From positions 1-64,000 of the forward strand of contig DASREE010000017.1 of the NCBI GenBank assembly GCA_035652235.1: DNA of 64,000 bases, read 5' to 3'. The stretch comes from PALSA-612 sp035652235. Lineage in GTDB: Bacteria > Actinomycetota > Thermoleophilia > Gaiellales > Gaiellaceae. Position numbers and translations under genes: made by a program. The notes beneath the pieces were generated by a model. It was not told where the DNA came from and made no database searches. It saw only the letters and a program-made list of their open reading frames with translations. This document shows positions 27,067-35,080 of the stretch, piece by piece. Each line of letters starts with the position of its first letter. Positions within the stretch are counted from its first letter, which is position 1.

Positions 27067-28865
27067 GGCACGGGCTCCGACGGCCAGCGGACCGTCTCCA
27101 GGATCTGGTCGACGAGCACGAAGATCGGGTAGGGCGCGTCGGTTCCGCTCAGCCCGCGCGGGTTGTCCGTCCAGGCGGAGACGAGCACGCTCACCCCGTC
27201 GGCGCTCGCAGCCTCGATCATCGCCTCCACAGGCCCGGTCTCGTCCGCGGCCGTTGCCGCATCCGCCTCGCCGACCCCGTACACGGAGCCGATCGAGGGC
27301 GTCAGCGGCTGGTAGGCGGCGAGGTCGGTCGCGAGCGTCGGGTAGAGACCGCGGAGCGCCGAGCGCTCGCTCGCGACCAGCGCCGTCGGCGTCGCCGCGG
27401 TCGCGGGCTGCACCTCGACGAGCACTCGCAGCCGCGCACCCGAGAGAGTGCCGGCCGACGTGAGCAGGATGCCTTCGACGCCCCGCCGGCCGGCGGCGCT
27501 GGCGCTCCAGGCGGCGCCGTCGTACTCGAGCTGGAAGCCGTGCGTGCTCCGCCAGACACGCCGGGTGACGAGCGCCGGCGCGCGTGCGGCGACGGCTGCC
27601 GGGGCGGGCGGGCCCGGGCAGTAGCGCCTGCCGGCGCAGAAGGGCCGCACCGGGCCCGGGCGGGCCGCGAGCAGGGCGGCGAGACCGAGGCCGACGAGCA
27701 GGCAGAGCCCGCCGGCGAAGGCCAGATGGGTGCGGGCCCGCGCCTGCCCGGATCCCTTCGGCAGCGCCGCGAGCGCGACGCCGCAGCGCAAGCAGAAGGT
27801 GTGCTCGGGCGTCTCCTGCCCGCAGTTGCGACAGGCGACCGGTGCGCCGACGTCGCGCTCCCGCGCCTCCTCGGCGAGCCCGACGTGGATCACCTGGCGC
27901 AGCCAGACGAGGACGGCGAGGTCGAGCGCGGCGAGCGCGGCGAGCGCCGGCCAGCGGCCGAGGAAGAGCTGGAGGAGCGCGCCGCCGACGAGGGCGACGG
28001 CTGCGAGCGTGAGCGAGACCGGGGGGTGCCCGAGCGCGCCGAGCGCCCGCCGGTCGCGGGCCGGGGCGCGGGTGCGAAGCCACAGCGACCCGGCTGCGGC
28101 GCCGACCGAGGCGGCCGCGAGCACGGGCAGCCCGACGCCGAGCGTGAGCAGGCGCAGCACCCACGGGGTCGTCTCGCCCACCGGCTCGAGGCCCGAGCCG
28201 AGGAAGGTGGACGAGCGGGTGAGCAGCGCGGCGCCGGCGAGCGCGACGGCCGACGCGCCGGCAAACGTGACGCCGTCGAGGACGTCGTTGAACCGCCGGT
28301 AGGGGAGGAGCACGAGCGGCCCCGCGAGCGCGAGGGCAAGCTCGATCAGGGGCAGGAGGATCCCGTTCCAGACGACCGAGTGCGACGCGGTGCGCGAGAC
28401 GAGCGCGGCGTCGGCGCCCTGTACCGCCTTCGTCAGAAAGCCGAAGCCGACGCCCGCCGCCGCGCCCCAGGCGACGGTGAGCGCGAGCACGCGCAGCGGC
28501 TCGTCCTCGTACAGGTCGACGGCGACGAAGTAGAGGACGACGAGGAGTGGGACGAGCACCGCCGAGACGACGAGCGCGAGTGGGTAGACGCCGGCGAGCG
28601 CGAGCGCCGCCAGCAGCGCGACGCCCGCCGCGAGCTCGGCCCGGAACGTGGCCATCCCCGCCCGGGGCAGGTGCGGAAAGAGGGTCGAGACGACCCGAGG
28701 CTCGAGCCGGTGCTCGGCGGGCGCGGCGGCGAAGCCGCGCCTCCCCGCCGGATGGAGCGAGTGGTCGACTGCGCCGTCCGCGGCGAGGCGGGTGCCGCAG
28801 CGAACGCAGTACGCACCCGCCGGAACCGACGCTCCGCAGCCGGGGCAGGCGACCGTCTCGGGCAC
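27063..28865 (-). CDS. PrsW-like membrane protein with two zinc ribbons and an exported C-terminal domain
   Basis: A 600-aa protein. Zinc ribbon 1 (CPGC...CVRC, Cys 7/10/20/23), then about eight helices with PrsW-family signatures (DLYEDEPLRVLALTVAWGA, RFNDVLDGVTFAGASAVALA), ribbon 2 (CRNC...CLRC, Cys 345/348/358/361), a further helix (381-400) and a 190-aa extracytoplasmic domain (FQLEYDGAAWSASAAG). The EExxK catalytic motif expected in PrsW proteases reads LPLIELALALAG here, so proteolysis is doubtful. GTG 28865 has TAGCGT 9 nt upstream. It leads the set with S53 and TrkA-RyR. Confidence 0.72.
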   Translation of the reverse strand: MPETVACPGCGASVPAGAYCVRCGTRLAADGAVDHSLHPAGRRGFAAAPAEHRLEPRVVSTLFPHLPRAGMATFRAELAAGVALLAALALAGVYPLALVVSAVLVPLLVVLYFVAVDLYEDEPLRVLALTVAWGAAAGVGFGFLTKAVQGADAALVSRTASHSVVWNGILLPLIELALALAGPLVLLPYRRFNDVLDGVTFAGASAVALAGAALLTRSSTFLGSGLEPVGETTPWVLRLLTLGVGLPVLAAASVGAAAGSLWLRTRAPARDRRALGALGHPPVSLTLAAVALVGGALLQLFLGRWPALAALAALDLAVLVWLRQVIHVGLAEEARERDVGAPVACRNCGQETPEHTFCLRCGVALAALPKGSGQARARTHLAFAGGLCLLVGLGLAALLAARPGPVRPFCAGRRYCPGPPAPAAVAARAPALVTRRVWRSTHGFQLEYDGAAWSASAAGRRGVEGILLTSAGTLSGARLRVLVEVQPATAATPTALVASERSALRGLYPTLATDLAAYQPLTPSIGSVYGVGEADAATAADETGPVEAMIEAASADGVSVLVSAWTDNPRGLSGTDAPYPIFVLVDQILETVRWPSEPVP

Positions 28866-28938
28866 TGGACGGCGACGCTACGGCCCGCGCCCGCCGAGGT
28901 CAAGCACGTCGCAGCCGCTGCCTCCCCGGCGAAGCCTC

Positions 28939-28953
28939 GTAACAGTCTGTTAC
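28939..28953. promoter_or_regulatory. Operator copy 1, GTAACAGTCTGTTAC
   Basis: A perfect 7-bp inverted repeat with a single central T. It lies 66 bp upstream of the TAGCGT -10 (28880-28875) of the PrsW-like gene. An identical copy is 88 bp farther upstream. It is strikingly AT-rich for this genome. Confidence 0.6.
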
Positions 28954-29026
28954 GTGCACTGTCGGTGACCTGTAGGTGCGCTTGTCAGCCGAATCGGAGC
29001 CTCTCCGGCCGCGGCTCTTGCCGCTT

Positions 29027-29041
29027 GTAACAGTCTGTTAC
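29027..29041. promoter_or_regulatory. Operator copy 2, GTAACAGTCTGTTAC
   Basis: Identical to the palindrome at 28939-28953, including the following CGTG. It is 38 bp past the htpX stop, so it must serve the downstream PrsW-like/S53/RyR set rather than htpX. The cognate regulator is not encoded next to it. Confidence 0.6.
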
Positions 29042-29079
29042 GTGGTGGCGGTCGCGGGGAGGAGGCGCGCCGCCGCCGG

Positions 29080-29991
29080 CTACGGCAGCTTGAAGCCTCC
29101 GATCTGTTCGAGCGCCGCGATCCGGGCTTCGAGCGGTGGGTGCGTCGTGAACAGGTTGGCGAGCGCGGCGCGCGGGCCGCTCGCCTTGCCGAGCGGGCCC
29201 TCGATGTACAGGTGCGCGGTCGAGCGGCTCGTGTCGCGGATCTCGCGCGGGTCGTCCGCGAGCTTGCGCAGGGCGCGCGCCAGCCCCTCCGCATCGCCGG
29301 TGATCTCCGCGCCGCCCGCGTCCGCGAGGAACTCGCGCCGGCGGGAGATCGCCATCTGGATGAGGACGGCCGCGATGGGTGCGAGCACGAGGCCGACGAT
29401 CGCGATCGCGAGCACGATCGCGTTCGCGTTGCCGCCGCCTCGCCTGCGACCGCCGCCGAAGAAGAGCATGCGCAGGGCGAGGTCGGAGATCATGGCGACG
29501 ACGCCGACGAGCACGGCGACGAGGGTCATCAGCCGTACGTCGCGGTGCTGCACGTGGGCGATCTCGTGGCCGATCACGCCTTCGAGCTCGCGGTGGTCCA
29601 TCGTTTGCACGAGCCCGGTGGTGACGGCGACGAAGCAGTGCTTCGGGTCGCGCCCGGCCGCGAAGGCGTTCGGGGCCGGGTCGTCGACCATGCGCACCTG
29701 CGGGGTCGCCGGAAGCCCGGCGGCGATCGACAGGTTCTCGACGATGCGGTAGAGCTCGGGCTGCTCCGCCTTCGTGACGGGACGGGCGCCGGCCGTGGCG
29801 GCGACGACGCTCGCCGAGAAGAACCACGAGAACAGCGCCCAGGCAAGGCCGACGGCGGCGACGGCGATCGCGGGGCCGAGGCCGTAGACGGCGTCGAGCG
29901 CGCCGGCGAGCGCCCCGATCAGCAGCGCGAAGACGACGAGCAGCTCCGTCGTCCGCAGACGGTTCATGCGGATCTGCTGGCGTAGGGTCAT
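29080..29991 (-). CDS. htpX: M48 family membrane metalloprotease HtpX
   Basis: A 303-aa protein. Two N-terminal helices (about 15-35 and 38-60) precede the zinc site GVIGHEIAHVQHRD, with the third ligand in RREFLADAGGAEITG. Two more helices (about 155-175 and 190-215) lie between. The substrate-proximal block DDPAPNAFAAGRDPKHCFVA is typical. It degrades damaged membrane proteins. It follows lemA by 1 nt, a common pairing. Confidence 0.93.
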   Translation of the reverse strand: MTLRQQIRMNRLRTTELLVVFALLIGALAGALDAVYGLGPAIAVAAVGLAWALFSWFFSASVVAATAGARPVTKAEQPELYRIVENLSIAAGLPATPQVRMVDDPAPNAFAAGRDPKHCFVAVTTGLVQTMDHRELEGVIGHEIAHVQHRDVRLMTLVAVLVGVVAMISDLALRMLFFGGGRRRGGGNANAIVLAIAIVGLVLAPIAAVLIQMAISRRREFLADAGGAEITGDAEGLARALRKLADDPREIRDTSRSTAHLYIEGPLGKASGPRAALANLFTTHPPLEARIAALEQIGGFKLP

Positions 29992-29992
29992 G

Positions 29993-30544
29993 TCAGAACG
30001 ACGCCTGCGGCGTCGCCCGCTCGGAGGCCTCCGCGCTGAAGAACTCGCGCGCGCGGAAGCCGAGCAGGCCGGCGTACAGCACGGCCGGGAAGCTCTGGAT
30101 GGCCGTGTTGTACGTCTGCACGACCGAGTTGTAGTAGCGCCGGGCGGCGGCGATCTTGTCCTCGGTGTCCGTCAGCTCCTCCTGCAGCTCCTGGAAGTTC
30201 TCGGACGCGCGAAGCTGGGGGTAGGCCTCGGCGACCGCGAACAACCGGCCGAGGGCGCCGCTGAGAGCGTCGCTCGCGACCGCGCGCTCGGCGGGAGCGC
30301 TCGTCGCGGCGACGGCGGCGCGCGCCTTCGTCACCTCGTCGAACAGCTCCCGCTCGTGCGCCGCGTAGCCCTTGACCGTCTCGACCAGGTTCGGGATCAG
30401 GTCGTTGCGCCGCTTGAGCTGCACGTCGATGTTCGCCCAGCCGGCCTCGGTCTCGTTGCGCAGCCGCACGAGTCGGTTGAAGAGGAGGCCGGCCACGGCG
30501 AGCAGCGCGGCGACGACCACCACGACGACGATGACGGCGACCAT
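29993..30544 (-). CDS. lemA: LemA family protein
   Basis: A 183-aa protein. One N-terminal helix (residues 2-24) is followed by a helical bundle containing FNRLVRLRNETEAGWANIDV, then QLKRRNDLIPNLVETVKGY and YYNSVVQTYNTAIQSFP, the hallmark LemA segments. The N-terminus is probably outside, with the bundle facing the cytoplasm or envelope space. ATG 30544 has CATAGT 6 nt upstream. It is first in lemA-htpX. Confidence 0.92.
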   Translation of the reverse strand: MVAVIVVVVVVAALLAVAGLLFNRLVRLRNETEAGWANIDVQLKRRNDLIPNLVETVKGYAAHERELFDEVTKARAAVAATSAPAERAVASDALSGALGRLFAVAEAYPQLRASENFQELQEELTDTEDKIAAARRYYNSVVQTYNTAIQSFPAVLYAGLLGFRAREFFSAEASERATPQASF

Positions 30545-30620
30545 GCGCGAACTATGAGGCCTGGGCAGGCCGGAGCGCCGGCGGAGGCGGCCCCGTGCGG
30601 CGGACTGTCGCGCCTCGTCC

Positions 30621-31157
30621 CTACGCCTTCCGCACCGGGTCGACGGTGAGGACGACCGGCCCCCGGCGCGCGCAGGCGCGGAACGGGAACGGCACCACGC
30701 GCGGGGCCGTCTGGTTCGGCGGGTACACGCGCAGCCCGGCGGCGGTGACGGGGCGGCAGGTGGAGGCGGGGTAGTTCGCCGCCTGGACGATCCGCAGCAG
30801 CGCGCTCGCGCTCGCGCCGGCTCCGAGCGTCACGCGCTCCGGCTGCTGCGCGTGGTTCCAGGTGGCGGGCGAGCCGAGGCGATGCCCGGCGAGGTCGACC
30901 GCGGAGACGCCGGGGAAGCCGACGAGCGTGCAGGCGTGCAGCGTCAGGTTGGTGAGCTCGAGGTGGTAGAAGACGCTGCCGGCGGCCCCGTTTCCCTGCG
31001 TGTCGAGCCAGACGACGAGCCCGGAGGTGGCGCAGCGCGGGGCGCTGGCGCGGCGGGCGGACCCGGCCCCGGCGCCGAGCGCCGAGAGGGCGACGGCCGC
31101 GGCGGCGAGGGCGGCCGCGCGCGCGAACGGGCGCGAGGTGGACGTGGGTCGGCGCAT
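30621..31157 (-). CDS. Secreted DUF4232-like protein
   Basis: A 178-aa protein with a signal peptide (about 1-35). The mature domain (CATSGLVVWLDTQGNGAAG, then HLELTNLTLHACTLVGFPGV and RIVQAANYPASTCRPVTAAG) matches the DUF4232 beta-sandwich often found in actinobacterial lipoproteins and exported proteins. Four cysteines are present; the second and third fit a disulfide. ATG 31157 has an AGGAG site. Function unknown. Confidence 0.75.
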   Translation of the reverse strand: MRRPTSTSRPFARAAALAAAAVALSALGAGAGSARRASAPRCATSGLVVWLDTQGNGAAGSVFYHLELTNLTLHACTLVGFPGVSAVDLAGHRLGSPATWNHAQQPERVTLGAGASASALLRIVQAANYPASTCRPVTAAGLRVYPPNQTAPRVVPFPFRACARRGPVVLTVDPVRKA

Positions 31158-31341
31158 GGCGGTGCTCCTTCGGCTCGTCGGTGTTCTCGAGGGTCCCGAC
31201 GACGTTCGGTCACGAGCGGCCGTCTCCTCGTCGGGAGGAGGCAAGCGCCCGTATCCTCATCATTGCGACCTTCGACGAGCGGCTCTTGCCGCCGCGGCTG
31301 GAGGGGAAGACGCTCAGGCGGACGAGCGCGGGAGAGCCGCC

Positions 31342-31371
31342 TTGCCATCGTCTTCGGCGCGACCGTAGGAT
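31342..31371 (+). promoter_or_regulatory. Promoter (TTGCCA-18 bp-TAGGAT) before the decayed FG-GAP gene
   Basis: TTGCCA at 31342-31347 and TAGGAT at 31366-31371 are 18 bp apart. A 30-codon ORF (ATG 31378, stop 31468-31470) starts 6 nt after the -10 and overlaps the ATG 31467 of the FG-GAP gene as ATGA. Nothing else is supported in 31158-31466. Confidence 0.4.
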
Positions 31372-31377
31372 CGTCCG

Positions 31378-31470
31378 ATGAGGATCGGCTCGTCGGACGG
31401 CGGCATCCCCGCTGCCGTCGTCGACCGGAGACAGGCGAACGGCGGCCCGGCGTGTCGGGGACGGGGATGA
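31378..31470 (+). CDS. Possible 30-aa leader ORF
   Basis: It begins MRIGSSDGGIPAAVVDRR and ends at TGA overlapping the next ATG. Its only support is position: 6 nt after a good -10 and translationally coupled to the exported FG-GAP gene. It may be a leader peptide or chance. Confidence 0.25.
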   Translation: MRIGSSDGGIPAAVVDRRQANGGPACRGRG

Positions 31471-32980
31471 TCGGGGTCAGGGTGGGCGCGCCGGGTCGCC
31501 CCGGGCGGCGGGGCGTGCCCGCGGGATGCGCGGCGGCGTGCGTCGGCATGTTCGTGCTCGCGGTCGCAACCGCCTCGACGTCGACGCTGCCGCAGTAGCG
31601 CGGGGAGGTCGACCTGCTCACGCAGGCGAACGTGCGCATCGACGGCGCCGCGCCGAACGACGCGCCCGGGCTGGACGTGGCGGACGCCGGCGACGTCAAC
31701 GGCGACGGGATCGCGGACGTGATCGTCGGCGCGCCCGACGCCGGGAACGGTGGGAAGCTGTTCTCGGGCTCGGCGTACGTCGTCTTCGGCAGGGCCTCCC
31801 CCGGAACCGTCGACGCGGCCGGAGCCGGCGACGTGAACGGGGACGGCCTCGCGGACGTGATCCTCGGCTTCTCCGCGGACTCGAACAACGGGCGGGCTCG
31901 CTCGGGCTCGGCGTACGTCGTGTTCGGGAAGAAGTCGACGAGGACGGTCGACCTGGCCAACCTGGGGGCGGCGGATTTCGCATCGACGGTGCCCAGGCGG
32001 GAGACGAGACCGGCTTCTCGGTCGCCGGCGCGGGCGACTTCAACGGCGACGGCCTGGCGGACGTGGTCGTCGGCGCGCCCTTCGGCAACAACAACGCGCC
32101 GCAATTCAAGGACTCGGGCACCGCCTACGTCGTCTTCGGGAAGGCATCCACCAGCACCGTCAACCTGACTGCCCTCGGAAGCGGCGGCTTCCGCGTCGAC
32201 GGCGCCGCTGCCTCGGACGGACTCGGGTACGGCGTCGCCGCGGCCGGCGACTTCAACGGCGACGGCCGCCCCGATGTGCTCGTTGGTTCCTCCACTGCGA
32301 GCAACAACGACCGGACGTATTCCGGCTCGGCCTACGTCCTGTACGGCTACGGCACGCCCGAGCTCGCCTACGGCCCCCTGGTGGCGACGGTCGGCGTGAA
32401 GATCGCGCCCCACGCGCCCACGCGGCTGAGGCGCACCGCCTCTGCGCGCTTCACGGTCGCGTCCGCTCTGCCGTCCGGGCTCGCGCTCGACGGAAGCACC
32501 GGCGTCGTCAGCGGCACCCCCACCGCGGAGCACCAGAAGGCGAGCTACACGGTGACGATGACCGATCTGGCCGGGCAGGCAACCGCAACCCTCTCGGTCG
32601 AGGTCAAGGCACCGGCCTCTCCACCGCCTCCGCCTCCTCCGCCCCCACCACCTCCCCCGCCGGCTGGAAAGCCGAAGCTGAAGGCCGGCAAGCTCACCGT
32701 CGGCAAGGCGCACGCGGGCAGGCTGTTCACGGCGTCGATGACGGTGACGAACGCCGCGACGGGGAAGGGCGTACGGGGTCAGGTCGTCTGCACCGGCTCC
32801 CTCGCCGGCAAGCCTCTGCGGCCCTCCCGCCGGTCGAGCACGGCGCAGGGCAGGGTCGCCTGCACGTGGCGTCTGCCGAAGACGGCGGCCGGCAAGACCT
32901 TGCGCGGATCGATCACCGTCCGCTACCGAGGCGCCAAGGTCACCCGGTCGTTCTCGCGCAAGGTCGCCCCGGGGCGCTGA
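31467..32980 (+). pseudogene. Decayed secreted FG-GAP (integrin-alpha-like) repeat protein
   Basis: An export signal (GMFVLAVATASTSTLPQ) runs into an in-frame TAG at 31596-31598. The same frame resumes with REVDLLTQANVRIDGAAPND and FG-GAP calcium loops DVNGDGIADVIVGAP and DVNGDGLADVILGF. Near 31971-31976 the frame shifts: a run of five G continues as GGGGFRIDGAQAGDE one frame away, as if one G were lost. Two more loops follow (DFNGDGLADVVVGAPFG, DFNGDGRPDVLVGS), then a putative Ig-like domain, a Pro-rich linker and a basic C-terminal beta domain. One repeat also lacks about 25 residues. Sequencing error in the G-run is an alternative for the shift only. Confidence 0.75.
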
Positions 32981-33002
32981 CGGCGTTGCCGGGATCGAGA
33001 GG

Positions 33003-33074
33003 TGCCCCCGGCAAGAATCGAACTTGCGCACGCGGTTTAGGAAACCGCTGCTCTGTCCACTGAGCTACGGGGGC
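33003..33074 (-). tRNA. tRNA-Arg (anticodon CCT)
   Basis: On the minus strand the acceptor GCCCCCG pairs with CGGGGGC, the D stem is GCTC/GAGC, the anticodon arm is GCGGT-TTCCTAA-ACCGC with anticodon CCT, and the T arm is GCAAG-TTCGATT-CTTGC. The discriminator is A; CCA is not encoded (ACCT follows). 72 nt in all. Confidence 0.95.
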
Positions 33075-33115
33075 GAGCAGGGCCACGATAGCGAGGGTTC
33101 CCCGCCGGGTGCGGC

Positions 33116-33931
33116 TCAGCCGGCCCGTGCGAGACGCTCCTCGAGCAGCCCGGCGACGAGCTGGCTTGCCGCCTGTGCCGCCTCGACCGGTGAGCGGCCG
33201 TCCACCCGTGCGGCGGCGTAGGCGACCATGAAGGCGTCGCCCGCGCCCGTCGTCTCGACGCCGCGTACGAGCCGGGCCGGGGGAACGGGAGTCTCCCGTC
33301 CGCGGGCGTACACGACGGCGCCGCGCGAGCCGAGCGTGAGCAGCACCTCGGGCACGCCGAGGCGGCGCGCGTCGGCCGGGCCGAAGGCGCCTCGGGCGAG
33401 GACACGGGCCTCCTGCTCGGAGAGCTTGAGGGCGGTGACGCTCGCGAGCAGCTCCGGATCGTAGGCGGCGTCGAGCCGGAGCGGCCCGAGCGCCGGCACG
33501 CGCACGAGCCCCTGCCCGTCGAACGAGAGGCGGCGCCCGGCGGCGAGGGCGGCGAGCGCCGGGGCCGGAAAGTCGCTGCGCACGAGCGGCGCGGCGTGCA
33601 CCCACTCGACGTCGCCGGGGAGCGAGCGCGCGTCCTGCGGCCGCCACGTCTCGCCGAGGCTGGTCACGCCGAGCTCGCGCTCCTCGCCCGTGTAGGAGAG
33701 CGCGAACCCGCTCGTCGTCGCGGCCGCCAGCCAGGCGACGGAAGCGCCGGCGGCCGCCAGCGCCGGACGGAAGAAGGGGGCGTCCGCGTCGGCGCATCGG
33801 GTCACGATCACACCCTCGCGCCCGAGCAGCCGGAACGCCTGCACGGCGAACACGGGGCAGCCGCCGGGGCGCGGAGGCCCGCCGTCGACGATGTCACGCG
33901 AGAGGTTGCCGGCGACCGCGACCCGCGGCAT
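33116..33931 (-). CDS. PfkB family carbohydrate kinase
   Basis: A 271-aa ribokinase-fold enzyme. It starts VAVAGNLSRDIVDGGPPRPG, has LSFDGQGLVRVP mid-protein, and carries the PfkB signature 2 ETTGAGDAFMVAYAAAR with catalytic Asp and anion-hole glycines. It is shorter than most members (about 300) because the lid is small. The sugar substrate cannot be assigned. ATG 33931 has TAGGCT 6 nt upstream. Confidence 0.87.
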   Translation of the reverse strand: MPRVAVAGNLSRDIVDGGPPRPGGCPVFAVQAFRLLGREGVIVTRCADADAPFFRPALAAAGASVAWLAAATTSGFALSYTGEERELGVTSLGETWRPQDARSLPGDVEWVHAAPLVRSDFPAPALAALAAGRRLSFDGQGLVRVPALGPLRLDAAYDPELLASVTALKLSEQEARVLARGAFGPADARRLGVPEVLLTLGSRGAVVYARGRETPVPPARLVRGVETTGAGDAFMVAYAAARVDGRSPVEAAQAASQLVAGLLEERLARAG

Positions 33932-34039
33932 GCCCGGAGCCTACGACCGCGAGCGCGGCAGGCGCGGCACCCGCGCCGCTCCCGCGTGACCGACCCTGGC
34001 CGTTCGGCGGCTTGACGTCTCGCGCCCGCAGTCCACCAT

Positions 34040-35080
34040 GTGTGGGTGGCCCGTCACGTGCCGACGCTCACACGGTGGGGCCGAGCCCTCCGTCGCGGCG
34101 ATCTCGTCGAGGTCCGAAGCGCGGAGGAGATCCTGGCCACGCTCGACCCCTCCGGGTGCCTCGACGGTGTCCCCTTCATGCCCGAGATGCTGAGCCACCT
34201 GGGCGGGCGCTTCACCGTCGAGGCCCGCGTCGAGCGCGCGTGCGACACGATCGGCAAGTCCGGTTCACGACGCATGCCGAACACGGTCATGCTCGACGAC
34301 CTCCGCTGCGACGGGGCTGCCCACGGCGGCTGCCAGGCCGGTTGTCGCTTGTACTGGAAGGAGGCGTGGCTGCGGCGGGTCGAGCCGGGGACGGTGCCGT
34401 CGTCTGCGGCCGGCGCCGCCGGCGCGCTCGAGCGGCTGGCTCGCCTGGCCCAGGAGGCCGCCCGGGTGGCAGGTGGCGACCGCGAGGTGTACCGGTGCCA
34501 GGCGACCGAGTTCGTGCGCGCCACCGTGCCGCTCGGTTGGTGGGACCTCCGCTCGTTCTGCCGCGAGGTCGCCTGCGGGAACGTCGGCGCGCTCCGGCTC
34601 GTGCGGGTGGTCGCGCGCGCGCTCTACGAGGAGGCGCAGCGCCGCCTGCGCCTGTGGCGCGACCCGTCGCTTCCGCGCACTCCCGCGCCGCATCCGGGGA
34701 CGCCGGTCGGCCTCGAGCCCGGGGACGTCGTCCGCGTCCGCTCGCGAGGCGAGATCCTCGGCACCCTGGACCTCCGGGGGAAGAACCGGGGCCTTCGCTT
34801 CGACCGCGAGATGCTCCCCTACTGCGGCCAGACGCGCCGCGTCGCCCGCCGGGTCGAGCGGTTCATCGACGAGGCGAGCGGCGAGCTGGTCGAGCTGAAG
34901 AGCGACTGCGTCGTCCTCGACGGGGTGGTCTGCCGCGGCTTCCTGAGCTACGGCCGCTGGTTCTGCCCGCGCGCGATCTCCCCGTGGTGGCGTGAGGCCT
35001 GGCTCGAGCCGGTCGCCCGCGGCGAGCTACAGGCGGATGACGTCGGCGAGCGCCAGCACGCCGGCGAGCGCGGCGGCTAG
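34040..35080 (+). CDS. Conserved two-domain cysteine-rich protein of unknown function
   Basis: A 346-aa protein made of two related halves, each starting with the same pattern: GDLVEVRSAEEILATLDPSG and GDVVRVRSRGEILGTLDLRG. Half 1 has LRCDGAAHGGCQAGCRLYWK then EAWL; half 2 has VVLDGVVCRGFLSYGRWFCP then WWREAWL. The Cys and the aromatic W(K/R)EAWL motif recur in a family seen near glycan genes in other genomes, from memory; metal or Fe-S binding is plausible but unproven. The first 6 codons are uncertain (GTG 34040 or 34046). It overlaps the convergent next gene by 54 nt. Confidence 0.7.
   Translation: MWVARHVPTLTRWGRALRRGDLVEVRSAEEILATLDPSGCLDGVPFMPEMLSHLGGRFTVEARVERACDTIGKSGSRRMPNTVMLDDLRCDGAAHGGCQAGCRLYWKEAWLRRVEPGTVPSSAAGAAGALERLARLAQEAARVAGGDREVYRCQATEFVRATVPLGWWDLRSFCREVACGNVGALRLVRVVARALYEEAQRRLRLWRDPSLPRTPAPHPGTPVGLEPGDVVRVRSRGEILGTLDLRGKNRGLRFDREMLPYCGQTRRVARRVERFIDEASGELVELKSDCVVLDGVVCRGFLSYGRWFCPRAISPWWREAWLEPVARGELQADDVGERQHAGERGG

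Noticed and set aside
28976..29752. Plus-strand frame of 258 codons across the twin operators and htpX
   Set aside because: It is antisense to htpX with its HEIAH zinc site and has Ser/Arg-rich low-complexity content.
33001..33120. Possible integrated element using the tRNA-Arg 3' end as attachment site
   Set aside because: No integrase gene and no second copy of the tRNA 3' end were seen on either side within the window.
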